A program made the translations under genes and the position numbers. A model generated the notes under the pieces. It did not search any database, was not told where the DNA came from, and saw only the letters and a list, made by a program, of their open reading frames with translations. Source: Rhodospirillales bacterium (GTDB lineage: Bacteria > Pseudomonadota > Alphaproteobacteria > Reyranellales > Reyranellaceae). From it: a stretch of DNA of 64,000 bases. The DNA is taken from positions 34,019 through 98,018 of the forward strand of contig WHTW01000008.1 of the NCBI GenBank assembly GCA_009377525.1. The letters run 5' to 3'. Position 1 is the first letter of the stretch. Every line of letters starts with the position of its first letter. Of this stretch, positions 18,565 through 27,555 are shown one piece after another.

Positions 18565-19839
18565 ATGAACGTGATGGCCAAGCGGGACGCGCCGGTGCGT
18601 CCCGACCTCAACAACCCCGAGCTCAACAACCTCGCCATGTCGAAGGAGGCGCAGCCCCTGTTGGACGCGGTGATGAAGCACATCGAGGAGAACGTCGCGC
18701 CGATGGCCGACGAGTTCTTCCGCTTGGGAGAAGGCCGCAAGGACCCCTGGAGCTGGGCGCCCGGTCAGCTCGAGCTGCTCGAGGTCGCCAAGAACAAGGC
18801 CAAGAAGTCCGGCCTGTGGAACTTCTTCCTGCCCGGCTCGGAGATCGGCCGCGGGCTCACCAATCTCGACTACGCCTACATCGCCGCCGAGCTTGGCAAG
18901 CAGCCGCTCGCGTCGGAGTCGCTCAACTGCTCGGCGCCGGATACCGGCAACATGGAAGTGCTCGAGAAGGTCGGCACGCCCGAGCAGAAAGAGACGTGGC
19001 TGAAGCCGCTACTCAACGGCGAGATCCGCTCGGCCTATGCGATGACCGAGCCTAACGTCGCCTCGTCAGATGCCAAGAACGTCGCCACGCGCGCCGAGCT
19101 CGACGGCGACGAGTGGGTCATCAACGGCGAGAAGTACTATATCTCCGGCGCCGGCGATCCGCGCTGCAAGATCATGATCACCATGGTCAAGACCAGCCCG
19201 GACGCCTCACCGCAGTTCCAGCAGTCGCAGATCCTGGTGCCCATCGACACCCCGGGCGTGAAGATTCTGGGACCGATGCATGTCTTCGGCCACGACCACG
19301 CGCCGCGCGGCCACATGCACATCAAGTTCGAGAATGCCCGGGTGCCGAAGGAGAACATCCTGTTGGGCGAAGGTCGCGGCTTCGAGATCTCGCAGGTCCG
19401 CCTCGGCCCGGGCCGCATTCACCATTGCATGCGCTCGATCGGCGCCGCCGAGAAAGCGCTCGACCTGATGGTCAAGCGCGGCTCGACGCGCCAGGCGTTC
19501 GGCAAGAACCTGATCGCGCTCGGCAAAAATCTCGAGACCGTGTCGCGCGCGCGCATCGAGATCGAGGCCATGCGGCTGATGGTTCTGAAGGCCGCCAGGG
19601 CAATGGATGTGCTGGGCAACCGCGAAGCCCGCGTCTGGGTCAGCATGGTGAAGGCCATGGTGCCGGAGCGGGTGTGCCAGATCATCGACCAGGCGATCCA
19701 GATTCATGGCGCCACCGGCATCTCGCAATGGACGCCGCTTGCGGAGATGTACGCCCAGCAGCGCACCCTGCGCCTGGCCGACGGTCCGGACGAGGTCCAT
19801 CACATGGTGGTGGGCCGCGCCGAGCTCAGCCGCCACTGA
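18565..19839 (+). CDS. Acyl-CoA dehydrogenase (ACAD10/11-like)
   Basis: 424 residues. FAD-dependent flavoprotein oxidising an acyl-CoA. The family pattern is visible: AYAMTEPNVASSDAKNV (FAD/substrate contact), WVINGEKYYISGA, RQAFGKNLIALGKN and the C-terminal IHGATGISQWTPLA ... DGPDEVHH. The last motif is typical of the ACAD10/11-like subgroup that handles hydroxylated or branched acyl chains. The ribosome site GAGGAG lies inside a perfect hairpin. The gene converges on malate synthase across a complex palindromic repeat. The substrate is not known. Confidence 0.92.
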   Translation: MNVMAKRDAPVRPDLNNPELNNLAMSKEAQPLLDAVMKHIEENVAPMADEFFRLGEGRKDPWSWAPGQLELLEVAKNKAKKSGLWNFFLPGSEIGRGLTNLDYAYIAAELGKQPLASESLNCSAPDTGNMEVLEKVGTPEQKETWLKPLLNGEIRSAYAMTEPNVASSDAKNVATRAELDGDEWVINGEKYYISGAGDPRCKIMITMVKTSPDASPQFQQSQILVPIDTPGVKILGPMHVFGHDHAPRGHMHIKFENARVPKENILLGEGRGFEISQVRLGPGRIHHCMRSIGAAEKALDLMVKRGSTRQAFGKNLIALGKNLETVSRARIEIEAMRLMVLKAARAMDVLGNREARVWVSMVKAMVPERVCQIIDQAIQIHGATGISQWTPLAEMYAQQRTLRLADGPDEVHHMVVGRAELSRH

Positions 19840-19841
19840 TT

Positions 19842-19976
19842 TCCTCCCCAGCGAAGCTGGGGAGGTGTCGCCGTCATACGGCGACGGAGGGGTCATGAGC
19901 ATCGTCACTGGTGCTCATAACCCCTCCGCCCGCTACGCGGGCACCTCCCCTTCGCGGATTCCGCGAAGGGGAGGAA
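19842..19976. repeat. Composite palindromic element, multiple hairpins (BIME-like), between converging genes
   Basis: A 135-bp stretch made almost wholly of inverted repeats. From left: CCTCCCCAGC-GAA-GCTGGGGAGG; TCGCCGT-CAT-ACGGCGA; an outer pair GGAGGGGTCATGAGCA with GTGCTCATAACCCCTCC; GCCCGC-TA-GCGGGC; and CTCCCCTTCGCGG-ATT-CCGCGAAGGGGAG. The whole can fold into a cruciform with side hairpins. It fills the space between the stops of the acyl-CoA dehydrogenase (+) and malate synthase (-) and probably acts as a two-way terminator. Confidence 0.88.
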
Positions 19977-19980
19977 CTTT

Positions 19981-21597
19981 CTACGTCGCCGCCTTCTCGT
20001 CGGCCAGGACGCGCTCGTAGGCCGGCAGAGTCAGGAACTCCTCGAACGTCGGTTGTTCGACCAGCTCGATCATGAGCTGGGCAGCATCCTCGTAGCGCGC
20101 CTGGGCGTAAGCGTCTTCGCCCATCGCGGCCTTCACCTTGTCGTTCTCCTCGCGCACGATCCCGCGCACGAATTCTTTTGTGACCGGCTGGCCGTCCTGC
20201 AGGGTCTGGCCATGGCGCACCCACTGCCAGACCTGGGCGCGGCTGATCTCGGCCGTGGCGGCATCCTCCATCAGGTTGAACAGCGGCACGCAGCCGATAC
20301 CGCGCAGCCACGCCTCGACATAGCCGATACCCACGGCCACGTTCTGGCGCAGCCCGGCCTCGGTCTTGGTGCCGGCCGGCGCCGCGATCAGGTCGGCGGC
20401 GCAGACGTGAACGTCCTGGCGCTTGCGGGCGATCTGGTTAGCGCCCTTCATCACCGCGTCGAACTCCGCCTTGGTGATCGCCACCAGCCCGGGATGGGCG
20501 ACCCAGGTACCGTCATGGCCGTCGCCCGCCTCGCGCTTCTTGTCGGCACGCACGCGGTCCATCGCCGCTTCATTGGCGACGGCATCGTTCTTGATCGGGA
20601 TCTGCGCCGCCATGCCGCCCATGGCATGGACCTCGCGGCGATGGCAGGTCTTGATCAGGAGCTGGCTGTAGCTGCGCAGGAAATGCGCCGTCATGGTGAC
20701 CTGTGCGCGGTCGGGCAAAACCGACCACTCCTGCTCGCGGAACTTCTTGATGAAGCTGAAGATGTAGTCCCAGCGGCCGCAGTTGAGGCCGGCGGAGTGG
20801 TCGCGCAGCTCCCACAAAATCTCATCCATCTCGAAAGTGGCGAGGATGGTCTCGATCAGCACGGTGGCCTTGATCGACTTCTGCGGGATGCCGCGCGCGT
20901 CCTGGGCATGAACGAACACGTCGTTCCACAGTCGCGCCTCGAGATGGCTCTCGATCTTGGGTAGGTAGAAATATGGGCCGCTGCCACGCGCCAGCAGCTC
21001 GCGGGCATTGTGGAAGAAGTAGAGCCCGAAATCGAACAGCGAGCCCGACATCGGCACGCCATCGACCGTCATGTGCTTCTCCGGCAAATGCCAGCCGCGC
21101 GGCCGCACGAACAAGACGGCCGTGTTGTCGTTCAACTTGTACTCACGACCCGACTGCGGATCGGTGTAGTCGATCTCGCGGTGCACCGCGCTCGCCAGGT
21201 TGAATTGCCCGTCGACCATGTTGGTCCATGAGGGCGTGCTCGCATCCTCGAAGTCGGCCATGAAGACGGTGGCGCCGCAATTCAGGGCGTTGATGATCAT
21301 CTTGCGGTCGACCGGGCCTGTGATCTCGACGCGGCGGTCGAGGATGTCCTGCGGCAGCGGCGCCACAGTCCAGTCGCTCTCCCGGATCTGCGCGGTCTCG
21401 GGCAGGAAATCGGGCCTCTCCCCGGCGTCCAGCCGCTTCTGGCGCTCGACCCGGGCTGCCAGCAGCTCCTCCCGGCGCGAATTGAAACGGCGCTGCAGGT
21501 CGGCGACGAAAGCCACTGCCTCCTTGGTGAGCACTTTCTCGAAGTCGGGATTGATGACGCCGTCGATTGAAACGCCCTCGGGAAGATCCAACGTCAC
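19981..21597 (-). CDS. aceB: Malate synthase A
   Basis: About 538 residues. Condenses glyoxylate and acetyl-CoA to malate, second step of the glyoxylate bypass. Seen: [19 protein letters not shown] near residue 115, [34 protein letters not shown], and [12 protein letters not shown] near the C-terminal part, all malate synthase A landmarks. Two GTG codons are possible starts, at 21606 and 21597. GAGGGAG ends against the first one and is correctly spaced (8 nt) only for the second, so 21597 is preferred. No isocitrate lyase is in the window. Glyoxylate can also come from oxalate or urate-purine breakdown, fitting both neighbours. Confidence 0.95.
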   Translation of the reverse strand: MTLDLPEGVSIDGVINPDFEKVLTKEAVAFVADLQRRFNSRREELLAARVERQKRLDAGERPDFLPETAQIRESDWTVAPLPQDILDRRVEITGPVDRKMIINALNCGATVFMADFEDASTPSWTNMVDGQFNLASAVHREIDYTDPQSGREYKLNDNTAVLFVRPRGWHLPEKHMTVDGVPMSGSLFDFGLYFFHNARELLARGSGPYFYLPKIESHLEARLWNDVFVHAQDARGIPQKSIKATVLIETILATFEMDEILWELRDHSAGLNCGRWDYIFSFIKKFREQEWSVLPDRAQVTMTAHFLRSYSQLLIKTCHRREVHAMGGMAAQIPIKNDAVANEAAMDRVRADKKREAGDGHDGTWVAHPGLVAITKAEFDAVMKGANQIARKRQDVHVCAADLIAAPAGTKTEAGLRQNVAVGIGYVEAWLRGIGCVPLFNLMEDAATAEISRAQVWQWVRHGQTLQDGQPVTKEFVRGIVREENDKVKAAMGEDAYAQARYEDAAQLMIELVEQPTFEEFLTLPAYERVLADEKAAT

Positions 21598-21689
21598 GCT
21601 ATGCACTCCCTCAAAATCCGTTAGTTTGCTTGCAGGGGAGCGCGATATAGGGCCTTGAGAGCACTTGGGGCAAGGCGCTACGACAACGC

Positions 21690-22877
21690 ATGGACGCCGT
21701 TTTCGTCGTTGAATGGCTCAATCTGGTGCTGCGCTGGGCCCACATGATCGTGGGCGTCGCCTGGATCGGCGCCTCCTTCTATTTCATCTGGCTGGACAAC
21801 CACCTCCATCCGCCGCTCGATCCGGCCGATGCCGCCAAGGGCATCGGCGGCGAGGTCTGGGCGGTGCATGGTGGCGGCTTCTACACCGCCAAGAAGTTCA
21901 CCCTCGCCCCCGAGAAGCTTCCGCCCGAGCTGCACTGGTTCAAGTGGGAGGCTTACACCACCCTGATCACCGGCTTCTTCCTGCTGTGCCTGGTCTTCTA
22001 CTACGGCGCGGAAGTGGCGTTGATCGACCCGTCGGTGATGCCCCTCACCAAGGCCGAAGCGATCGCCATCGGGCTCGGCTTCCTGGTGCTGGGCTGGCTG
22101 GTCTATGACGGGCTATGCCGCTCGGCCTTCGGCGAGGACGACGCCATCCTGGGCGGCCTGCTGATGGTCTATTGCGCCGTGTCGGCCTGGGCGCTCTGCC
22201 ACCTGTTCTCGGGACGCGGCGCCTACATCCATTTCGGCGCCATGCTGGGCACCATCATGGTGCTGAACGTCTACTACGTGATCATCCCCGGCCAGCGCGA
22301 GCTGGTGAAGGCCAAGGAGGAAGGCCGCACCCCTGATCCCAAGTACGGGCTGATGGGCCGCCAGCGCTCGGTCCACAACACCTATTTCACCCTGCCCGTG
22401 CTGTTCACCATGATCAGCGGCCACTATGCCGGCCTCTACGGGCACGAGTGGAACTGGGTCCTGCTGTTGCTGATCTCCGCAGGCGGCGCCCTGGTGCGGA
22501 TATGGTTCGTGCAGCGCCACAAGGGCAACCAGAACCCCCTGGTCCTGGCAACCGGCCTGGTCGTGCTGGCGATCACCGCCCTCGTCTCCCTGCCCCGGCC
22601 CGAGGCCGATATCGGCCCGCCCGCCTCCTTCGCCGAGGTCCAGCCGATCTTCAAGGAGCGCTGCCAGTCCTGCCATGCCGCCAAGCCCATGCAGGCAGGC
22701 TTTGCCGCCCCGCCCAAGGGGGTGATCCTGGAGACATCTGAGGAAATCCGGGCCCGGGCCGCGATGATCAACCAGCAAGTGTGGGTCACCCGGGTCATGC
22801 CGCCCGGCAACCTCACCCACATGACCGACGCCGAGCGACGCATGATTGCGCGCTGGTTCAAGGGCGGCGCAGAATAG
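21690..22877 (+). CDS. puuD: Membrane urate hydroxylase with C-terminal cytochrome c domain
   Basis: 395 residues. An integral-membrane uricase (PuuD type) oxidising urate to 5-hydroxyisourate and passing electrons to its own haem domain. About eight membrane helices precede a cytochrome c domain with CQSCH (C325, C328, H329) and an axial Met candidate in [14 protein letters not shown]-terminal [20 protein letters not shown] and [14 protein letters not shown] are family motifs. It is divergent from aceB, with about 90 bp between. No other purine-catabolism gene is next to it in this window. Confidence 0.93.
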   Translation: MDAVFVVEWLNLVLRWAHMIVGVAWIGASFYFIWLDNHLHPPLDPADAAKGIGGEVWAVHGGGFYTAKKFTLAPEKLPPELHWFKWEAYTTLITGFFLLCLVFYYGAEVALIDPSVMPLTKAEAIAIGLGFLVLGWLVYDGLCRSAFGEDDAILGGLLMVYCAVSAWALCHLFSGRGAYIHFGAMLGTIMVLNVYYVIIPGQRELVKAKEEGRTPDPKYGLMGRQRSVHNTYFTLPVLFTMISGHYAGLYGHEWNWVLLLLISAGGALVRIWFVQRHKGNQNPLVLATGLVVLAITALVSLPRPEADIGPPASFAEVQPIFKERCQSCHAAKPMQAGFAAPPKGVILETSEEIRARAAMINQQVWVTRVMPPGNLTHMTDAERRMIARWFKGGAE

Positions 22878-22882
22878 AGGCC

Positions 22883-23344
22883 ATGATGGCTCGCTCGGGA
22901 CGGATGCCGTGGCGGCGCCTGCTGACGGCGGTATTGGCGGCAGTCGCGATCTTTCTCTACTGGACGCACGTCGCCGAGCGCGGACAGCGCGACCTCGTGC
23001 GCAGCCCGGCCGCTACCGACACCAGCATGTCGACGCAATCTCGCGGCTGGGGCGCCAGTGCCGGCTTTGCCGACCAGCGCCGCCTCGACGAGCATTTCGA
23101 GAAGCATGGCGCGGAGTTCGGTCGCATCACCAAGCAGGACTACCTGCGCCAGGCCCAGCTTCTACGCGATGCCAGGGTCGGCGGTCCCGTGCTCGAAGCC
23201 GTTCGACGCGATGGCGTCGTCACGCGCTACGACCAGCAGACGGGAGCTTTCATCGCCTTCAATGCCAACGGCGTCATCCGCACCTTCTTCAAGCCCAACG
23301 ACGGCGAGCGCTACTGGCGCCGCCAGGCGGAGCGCCGGGAATGA
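22883..23344 (+). CDS. Membrane-anchored small protein with BECR-type nuclease (polymorphic toxin-like) domain
   Basis: 153 residues. Residues 11-28 (RRLLTAVLAAVAIFLYW region) form one membrane anchor or uncleaved signal preceded by Arg residues, so the rest should lie outside the cytoplasm. Residues 68-150 match the layout of the barnase/EndoU/ColE5-RelE-like (BECR) C-terminal toxin domains: LDEHFEKHGAEFG, then DGVVTRYDQQTGAFIAFN, then GVIRTFFKPNDGERYW; conserved His (H71, H75), Arg115, Asp117 and the IRTFFKP strand are visible. The next gene overlaps by 4 nt (ATGA) and encodes an acidic partner. It may be a secreted ribonuclease or a domesticated toxin fold. The family call is by motif recognition only. 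Confidence 0.55.
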   Translation: MMARSGRMPWRRLLTAVLAAVAIFLYWTHVAERGQRDLVRSPAATDTSMSTQSRGWGASAGFADQRRLDEHFEKHGAEFGRITKQDYLRQAQLLRDARVGGPVLEAVRRDGVVTRYDQQTGAFIAFNANGVIRTFFKPNDGERYWRRQAERRE

Positions 23345-23718
23345 AACCACCGCCGCCGCCCGGCCCACCCGACGTCGCCGACCTCCGAGAGTTGATCGAC
23401 CAGTGGGCCGAATTCACCAACGACCTGGTCAAGGGCTATAGCTTCGACCTCGACAACTGGCTGAACGACGTCGACGTGCGCGAACTGATCCTCGAGGCGC
23501 TGCCGATGTTCAGCAGCGAGGAGCTGGGCGAGCACGCGCTGAAGCTCGATCAGGCCGACAAGGCCTTCATGTCGGCGACCCGCGACTTCAAGAAGTGCGT
23601 ATGGGGCAAGGGTACGTCCCGGAAGGAGAGATGGACGCCACAGAAGAACTGGTGGTACTTCCGCACGCCGCTCAGCTCCAACGGCCAGCTCGAGGACGAG
23701 CTGGCGACAATTCGCTGA
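23341..23718 (+). CDS. Acidic protein of unknown family, candidate immunity partner of the upstream nuclease-like protein
   Basis: 125 residues starting MKPPPPPGPPDVADL. Its ATG overlaps the stop of the upstream gene (ATGA), so the two are almost certainly cotranslated. The first 75 residues are strongly acidic and helical (clusters such as DLDNWLNDVDVRELILE and SSEELGEH), as expected for a protein that binds a basic nuclease; the C-terminal third is basic and aromatic (ERWTPQKNWWYFRTP). No known domain is recognised. There is no signal peptide, so it would be cytoplasmic, which matters if the nuclease acts outside. Genome context is the main evidence for pairing. Confidence 0.5.
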   Translation: MKPPPPPGPPDVADLRELIDQWAEFTNDLVKGYSFDLDNWLNDVDVRELILEALPMFSSEELGEHALKLDQADKAFMSATRDFKKCVWGKGTSRKERWTPQKNWWYFRTPLSSNGQLEDELATIR

Positions 23719-23724
23719 GAGCCG

Positions 23725-24495
23725 ATGAGCCAGCCGAAAATCCTGGTCGAGACCGCGCCGCCGGTCACCACGATCATCATCAATCGTCCGCAGGTGAAGA
23801 ACGCCCTCGACAACGAGGCGGCCCACGCCTTGGCCGCGGCGCTGAAAGCTTTCGAGGCGGACACCGAGGCCCGCGTCGCCGTGCTGACCGGTGTGGGCGG
23901 CGCCTTCTGCGCCGGTGCCGATCTCAAGGAGCTGGGATCGGGCACCGACTACTTTCCGTGGGCCGGCAGCGACGACGGCCCTCTGCGCGCACCGCTTGCC
24001 AAGCCGGTGATCGCCGCCATCGAGGGCCATGCCTGCGCCGGCGGGCTGGGTGTGGCGCTGTTCTGCGACATCCGCATCGTCGACGAAACGGCGACTTTCG
24101 GCGTGTTCTCGCGCCGCTGGGGCGTGCCGATGAGTGACGGCACGACCGTGCGCCTGCCGCGCATCGTCGGCCAAGGTCGCGCGTTGGACATGCTGCTGAC
24201 AGGCCGCGCCGTCGGCGCCGACGAGGCGATCACCATTGGGTTGGCCACCCGCAAGGTGGCGCGTGCCACGACGCGGATGGAGGCCGAAGCGCTTGCCCGC
24301 CAGATCGCGGGCTTCCCGCCGATCGCCATGATATCCGACAGGCAGTCGGCCTACGAAAGCTTCGACCGCGACCAGGCTTCCGCCGTGCGGCGGGAAATGG
24401 AATTGTCGCTGGCGGCGCGGCGGCGGGAATCGCAGAAAGGCGCGGCGCGTTTCGCCAAGGGCGACGGTCGGCACGGCAAGTTCGAGAGGCAGTGA
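23725..24495 (+). CDS. Enoyl-CoA hydratase/isomerase family protein (crotonase)
   Basis: 256 residues. Crotonase fold: the oxyanion-hole strands are GVGGAFCAGADLKEL and IEGHACAGGLGVALFCD. In the second catalytic position, where hydratases carry Glu, the segment reads RRWGVPMSDGTTVRLPR with Asp, so it may be an isomerase, hydrolase or other crotonase instead of a true hydratase. A second crotonase at 26755-27540 has the same arrangement and is probably a paralog. The MDR oxidoreductase gene starts directly after the stop, indicating an operon. Confidence 0.9.
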   Translation: MSQPKILVETAPPVTTIIINRPQVKNALDNEAAHALAAALKAFEADTEARVAVLTGVGGAFCAGADLKELGSGTDYFPWAGSDDGPLRAPLAKPVIAAIEGHACAGGLGVALFCDIRIVDETATFGVFSRRWGVPMSDGTTVRLPRIVGQGRALDMLLTGRAVGADEAITIGLATRKVARATTRMEAEALARQIAGFPPIAMISDRQSAYESFDRDQASAVRREMELSLAARRRESQKGAARFAKGDGRHGKFERQ

Positions 24496-25518
24496 ATGCG
24501 GGCATTGGTTTGCGAGGCTTACGGGCCGATCGAAGGTCTCAAGATTGCCGATGTGCCAGTGCCTGAGCCCGAGGCGGGCGAAGTGCTGTTGCGGGTCGGC
24601 GCGGCTGGCGTGAGCTTCGCCGCCCTGTTGGGCGTGCAGGGCAAGCACCAGAACAAGCCGCCCCTGCCTTATGTGCCAGGCAATGAGATGGCCGGACACA
24701 TCGTCAAGCTGGGTGCAGGCGTCACCAATCTCTCGGTCGGCCAGCGGATCGCCACCGGTGTCAGTCAGGGCGCCTTTGCCGAATACGCGGTGGCGACGGC
24801 GGCGAACGTCCTGCCGATCCCCGAGACCATGCCGTATGCGCAGGCGACCAACTTTCCGACCCTCTATCCGACGGCTTACGGCGCGCTGAAGTGGAAGGCC
24901 AACATGCAGCCGGGCGAGGTGCTGCTGGTGCACGGCGCGGGCGGCGGCTCAGGCCTGACGGCGATCGAGGTCGGCAAGGCGATGGGCGCCGTCGTCATTG
25001 CCTCCGCCGGCGGCGCCGACAAGCTCGCGGCTGCGCGGGAAGCCGGCGCGGATCACCTTATCGACTACCGCTCGGAAGACCTGCGCGGCCGGGTGCTGGA
25101 GCTGACCGGTGGCCACGGCGCCGACGTCATCTACGATCCGGTCGGCGGATCAGCCTTCGACATCTCACTGCGTTGCGTGGCGCCGGAAGGAAGGCTGATC
25201 CCGATGGGCTTTGCCAGCGGCACCATCCCGCAGATTCCGGCCAACATCCTGTTGGTCAAGAACGTGACAGTGATCGGCTTCTACTACGGCTACTACACGG
25301 GCTGGGGTGGTCGCGGCGAGCCGACGGAGAAGGACGCAGCTTCGTTGGCGAAGCGCCGGGCCATGGTGGCGGCTGCGCAGGCCGAGCTGATGCGCTGGTT
25401 CACCGAGGACAAGCTCAGGGCCACGATTGCCGGCACCTTCGATCTCGCCGACTGGGTCCAGGGCTTCAAGCTGGTCGAGGAGCGCACCGTGGTCGGCAAG
25501 GCCGTCCTTGTCCCCTGA
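24496..25518 (+). CDS. NADPH:quinone oxidoreductase-like zinc-independent MDR protein
   Basis: 340 residues of the medium-chain dehydrogenase/reductase superfamily, quinone oxidoreductase branch. The GroES-like domain has PYVPGNEMAGHIVKLGAGV; the Rossmann domain has the nucleotide loop LVHGAGGGSGLTAIEVGKAM. The Cys ligands of zinc-containing alcohol dehydrogenases are absent. It likely reduces a quinone or an enone using NADPH; the substrate is unknown. The ATG is immediately after the crotonase stop, so the pair is cotranscribed. Confidence 0.9.
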   Translation: MRALVCEAYGPIEGLKIADVPVPEPEAGEVLLRVGAAGVSFAALLGVQGKHQNKPPLPYVPGNEMAGHIVKLGAGVTNLSVGQRIATGVSQGAFAEYAVATAANVLPIPETMPYAQATNFPTLYPTAYGALKWKANMQPGEVLLVHGAGGGSGLTAIEVGKAMGAVVIASAGGADKLAAAREAGADHLIDYRSEDLRGRVLELTGGHGADVIYDPVGGSAFDISLRCVAPEGRLIPMGFASGTIPQIPANILLVKNVTVIGFYYGYYTGWGGRGEPTEKDAASLAKRRAMVAAAQAELMRWFTEDKLRATIAGTFDLADWVQGFKLVEERTVVGKAVLVP

Positions 25519-25561
25519 GGGAGGCTTGTTTGCGGGTGACTTTCCGGCATAGTTCCCACGC

Positions 25562-25948
25562 ATGCCGGTGCAGTGGACCGTATCCCATCCGACCCGCCTG
25601 GTGATCGCAGTCGCCAGGGGCGATCTCCGCCTTCTGGATATTGAGCACTATCTCGACGGCGTCGTCACGGCGAATGTCCTGGCATACCGCAAGATCTTCG
25701 ACATGACGCAGGCGACGCCCAACCTCAGCGATGACGACTTGATGGCGCTGGGAGCGCGCATCCGTGCCTACATCGCGCTGGGCCGCATCGGCGCTTTGGC
25801 CATCGTCGCAACCACCGAGAAGAGCCACCGGCAGGCCCGCATGTTCGCCGCTCTCGCCGAGGCTGATCGGCCGATCAAGATCTTCCGTGAACTCCATCTG
25901 GCGCGGCAATGGCTGGACGCCCAACCCGATCCGCAGCCCGGGTCCTGA
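25562..25948 (+). CDS. Hypothetical protein, possibly SpoIIAA/STAS-like
   Basis: 128 residues, soluble, no signal peptide. The alternating beta-alpha pattern (WTVSHPTRLVIAVARG, then LLDIEHYLDGVVTAN, RKIFDMTQATPNLSDDDL, IGALAIVATTEKSHRQARMF) resembles the SpoIIAA-like/STAS proteins common in Bradyrhizobiaceae and relatives. Function is not known. It lies 43 bp after the MDR gene and converges on the PhyH gene. Confidence 0.7.
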   Translation: MPVQWTVSHPTRLVIAVARGDLRLLDIEHYLDGVVTANVLAYRKIFDMTQATPNLSDDDLMALGARIRAYIALGRIGALAIVATTEKSHRQARMFAALAEADRPIKIFRELHLARQWLDAQPDPQPGS

Positions 25949-25951
25949 GGT

Positions 25952-26758
25952 TCAAAGGACTTTCGGAAACATCGCGCATTCGAGCTTGTCGCCGGGCTTG
26001 AGCCCGTGCCCTTCGAGGGGCGGCGAGATCTGGCCGATACGCGCGGCGTAGCGCGCATCGTCGCCACACCAGCGCGTCGCCCAGGCCCGGCGCCGGCGCG
26101 CGGTCGACAGGTTGCCCGACGCGCCGTGCAGCGTGAGCGCATGGAAGGCGATGACATCACCCGGCTCGATGTCCCAGGCGAGGAATTCGTGACGCTCGCG
26201 TTCGGCATCGAGATCGGGCAGCGGCTCGAAGCGTGGATCGGCGACCGCCAGGTCGACGCCACCCTGCCGGAAGAATTTCGGCTGGAACCACCGGCCCCAG
26301 CGATGCGAGCCCTTCACGTACTCCACGCACGTCGCGTGATCGACCGGATCGAGCGGCAGCCACAGCGAGACGATCTGCTCGCCGTCGATCGGATAGTAGG
26401 GCTGGTCGTGATGCCAGGGAGTGCGTTCGCGCGTGCCCGGCTCCTTCACCAGGAGATGGTCGTGATAGTAGACGACCTCGCGTGAGCCCATGATCCGGGC
26501 GGCAATCTCGCGCGCCGGCGAGCGATAGACGAAGTCGCGGGCCGCCGCATGGCGTTGCCAGAGCTGGAAATCGACGAAGAACAGGCCGGGCGCCCCCTGC
26601 GGCGTGTTGAGCCGCACCATGGGACCAGGACTTGCCATGTCGGCATCGACCGCCTCTCGCAGGCGCTCGATCCAGTCGAGGGCGAAGGTGCCGCGCAGGC
26701 AGATCGCGCCGTCGGCGCGATAGCGCGCGACCTCCTCGTCGGTCGGGAGGCGCGTCAC
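25952..26758 (-). CDS. Phytanoyl-CoA dioxygenase family protein (PhyH), Fe(II)/2-oxoglutarate-dependent
   Basis: 268 residues. The double-stranded beta-helix oxygenase has the metal motif HxD in TPWHHDQPYYPIDG (H116, D118) and a distal His in FHALTLHGASGN (about H211); an Arg for 2-oxoglutarate follows in the RRRRAWATRW segment. It hydroxylates an unknown substrate, probably a small molecule or acyl chain. The start overlaps the end of the upstream crotonase by 4 nt (ATGA), so it belongs to a maoC-crotonase-phyH operon on the minus strand. Confidence 0.9.
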   Translation of the reverse strand: MTRLPTDEEVARYRADGAICLRGTFALDWIERLREAVDADMASPGPMVRLNTPQGAPGLFFVDFQLWQRHAAARDFVYRSPAREIAARIMGSREVVYYHDHLLVKEPGTRERTPWHHDQPYYPIDGEQIVSLWLPLDPVDHATCVEYVKGSHRWGRWFQPKFFRQGGVDLAVADPRFEPLPDLDAERERHEFLAWDIEPGDVIAFHALTLHGASGNLSTARRRRAWATRWCGDDARYAARIGQISPPLEGHGLKPGDKLECAMFPKVL

Positions 26759-27540
26759 CAGATGTTGCCGAAGTTGCCGCCGCGGCCCTTGCCTTCGGCG
26801 AAGCGCGCGGCGCCTGAGCGCGCCTCGGCCTGCAGCGCCGGCAGGCCGCGTTCCGCTTCATTGACCAGCGCCTCGGCGACATCGAGGCCCCACTGTTCAT
26901 AGGACGACCGGCGGTCCGAGCGCAGGCAGGTTTGCGGAAACCGCGTGAGTTGCTGGGCGAGCGCGATCGCCTCGGTCAGCGCCTGGCCCTGCGGCACCAG
27001 GCGATTGGCCAACCCCCACTCAAGCGCTTCGCGCGCACCGACCTCTCGTCCGGTCAGGATCATGTCCAGCGCGCGGCTGTGGCCGATCAGGCGCGGCAGA
27101 CGCACCGTGCCGCCATCGACCAGGGGCACGCCCCAGCGTCGGCAGAACACGCCGAACTTGGCGCTCTCGGACGCCACGCGCATGTCGCACCACAACGCCA
27201 GCTCGAGGCCGCCAGCGACGGCATAGCCTTCGACAGCCGCGATCACCGGCTTGGACAGCAGATGGCGCGTCGGTCCCATCGGACCCGGGGCTTTGGCGTC
27301 ATACAGCGGCGCGTCCGCCGATCTCGGCCTGGCGGCGACCTTGAGGTCGTAGCCGGCACAGAACGTGCCGCCACGCCCGGTCAGGATCGCCACCGATTGG
27401 CTGGCGTCAGCGTCGAAGGCGAGGAAGGCGTCGCGCAACAGCACCGCCGTCTCCGGATCGACGGCATTGCGCGCCTCAGCGAAGCGGTCGATCGCCACGA
27501 CCGTGATCGGCCCTTCCTTTTCAACCACGACCTTCGCCAT
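26755..27540 (-). CDS. Enoyl-CoA hydratase/isomerase family protein (crotonase)
   Basis: 261 residues with the crotonase oxyanion-hole segments GRGGTFCAGYDLKV and VEGYAVAGGLELALWCD. As in the crotonase at 23725, the second catalytic region RRWGVPLVDGGTVRLPR lacks the hydratase Glu. Expected substrate is an acyl-CoA. It sits between a MaoC-type dehydratase gene and phyH, overlapping the latter by 4 nt. The C-terminus (ARFAEGKGRGGNFGNIW) ends in the Gly-rich tail often seen in this subgroup. Confidence 0.9.
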   Translation of the reverse strand: MAKVVVEKEGPITVVAIDRFAEARNAVDPETAVLLRDAFLAFDADASQSVAILTGRGGTFCAGYDLKVAARPRSADAPLYDAKAPGPMGPTRHLLSKPVIAAVEGYAVAGGLELALWCDMRVASESAKFGVFCRRWGVPLVDGGTVRLPRLIGHSRALDMILTGREVGAREALEWGLANRLVPQGQALTEAIALAQQLTRFPQTCLRSDRRSSYEQWGLDVAEALVNEAERGLPALQAEARSGAARFAEGKGRGGNFGNIW

Positions 27541-27555
27541 GTTCGCCTCTTGTCG

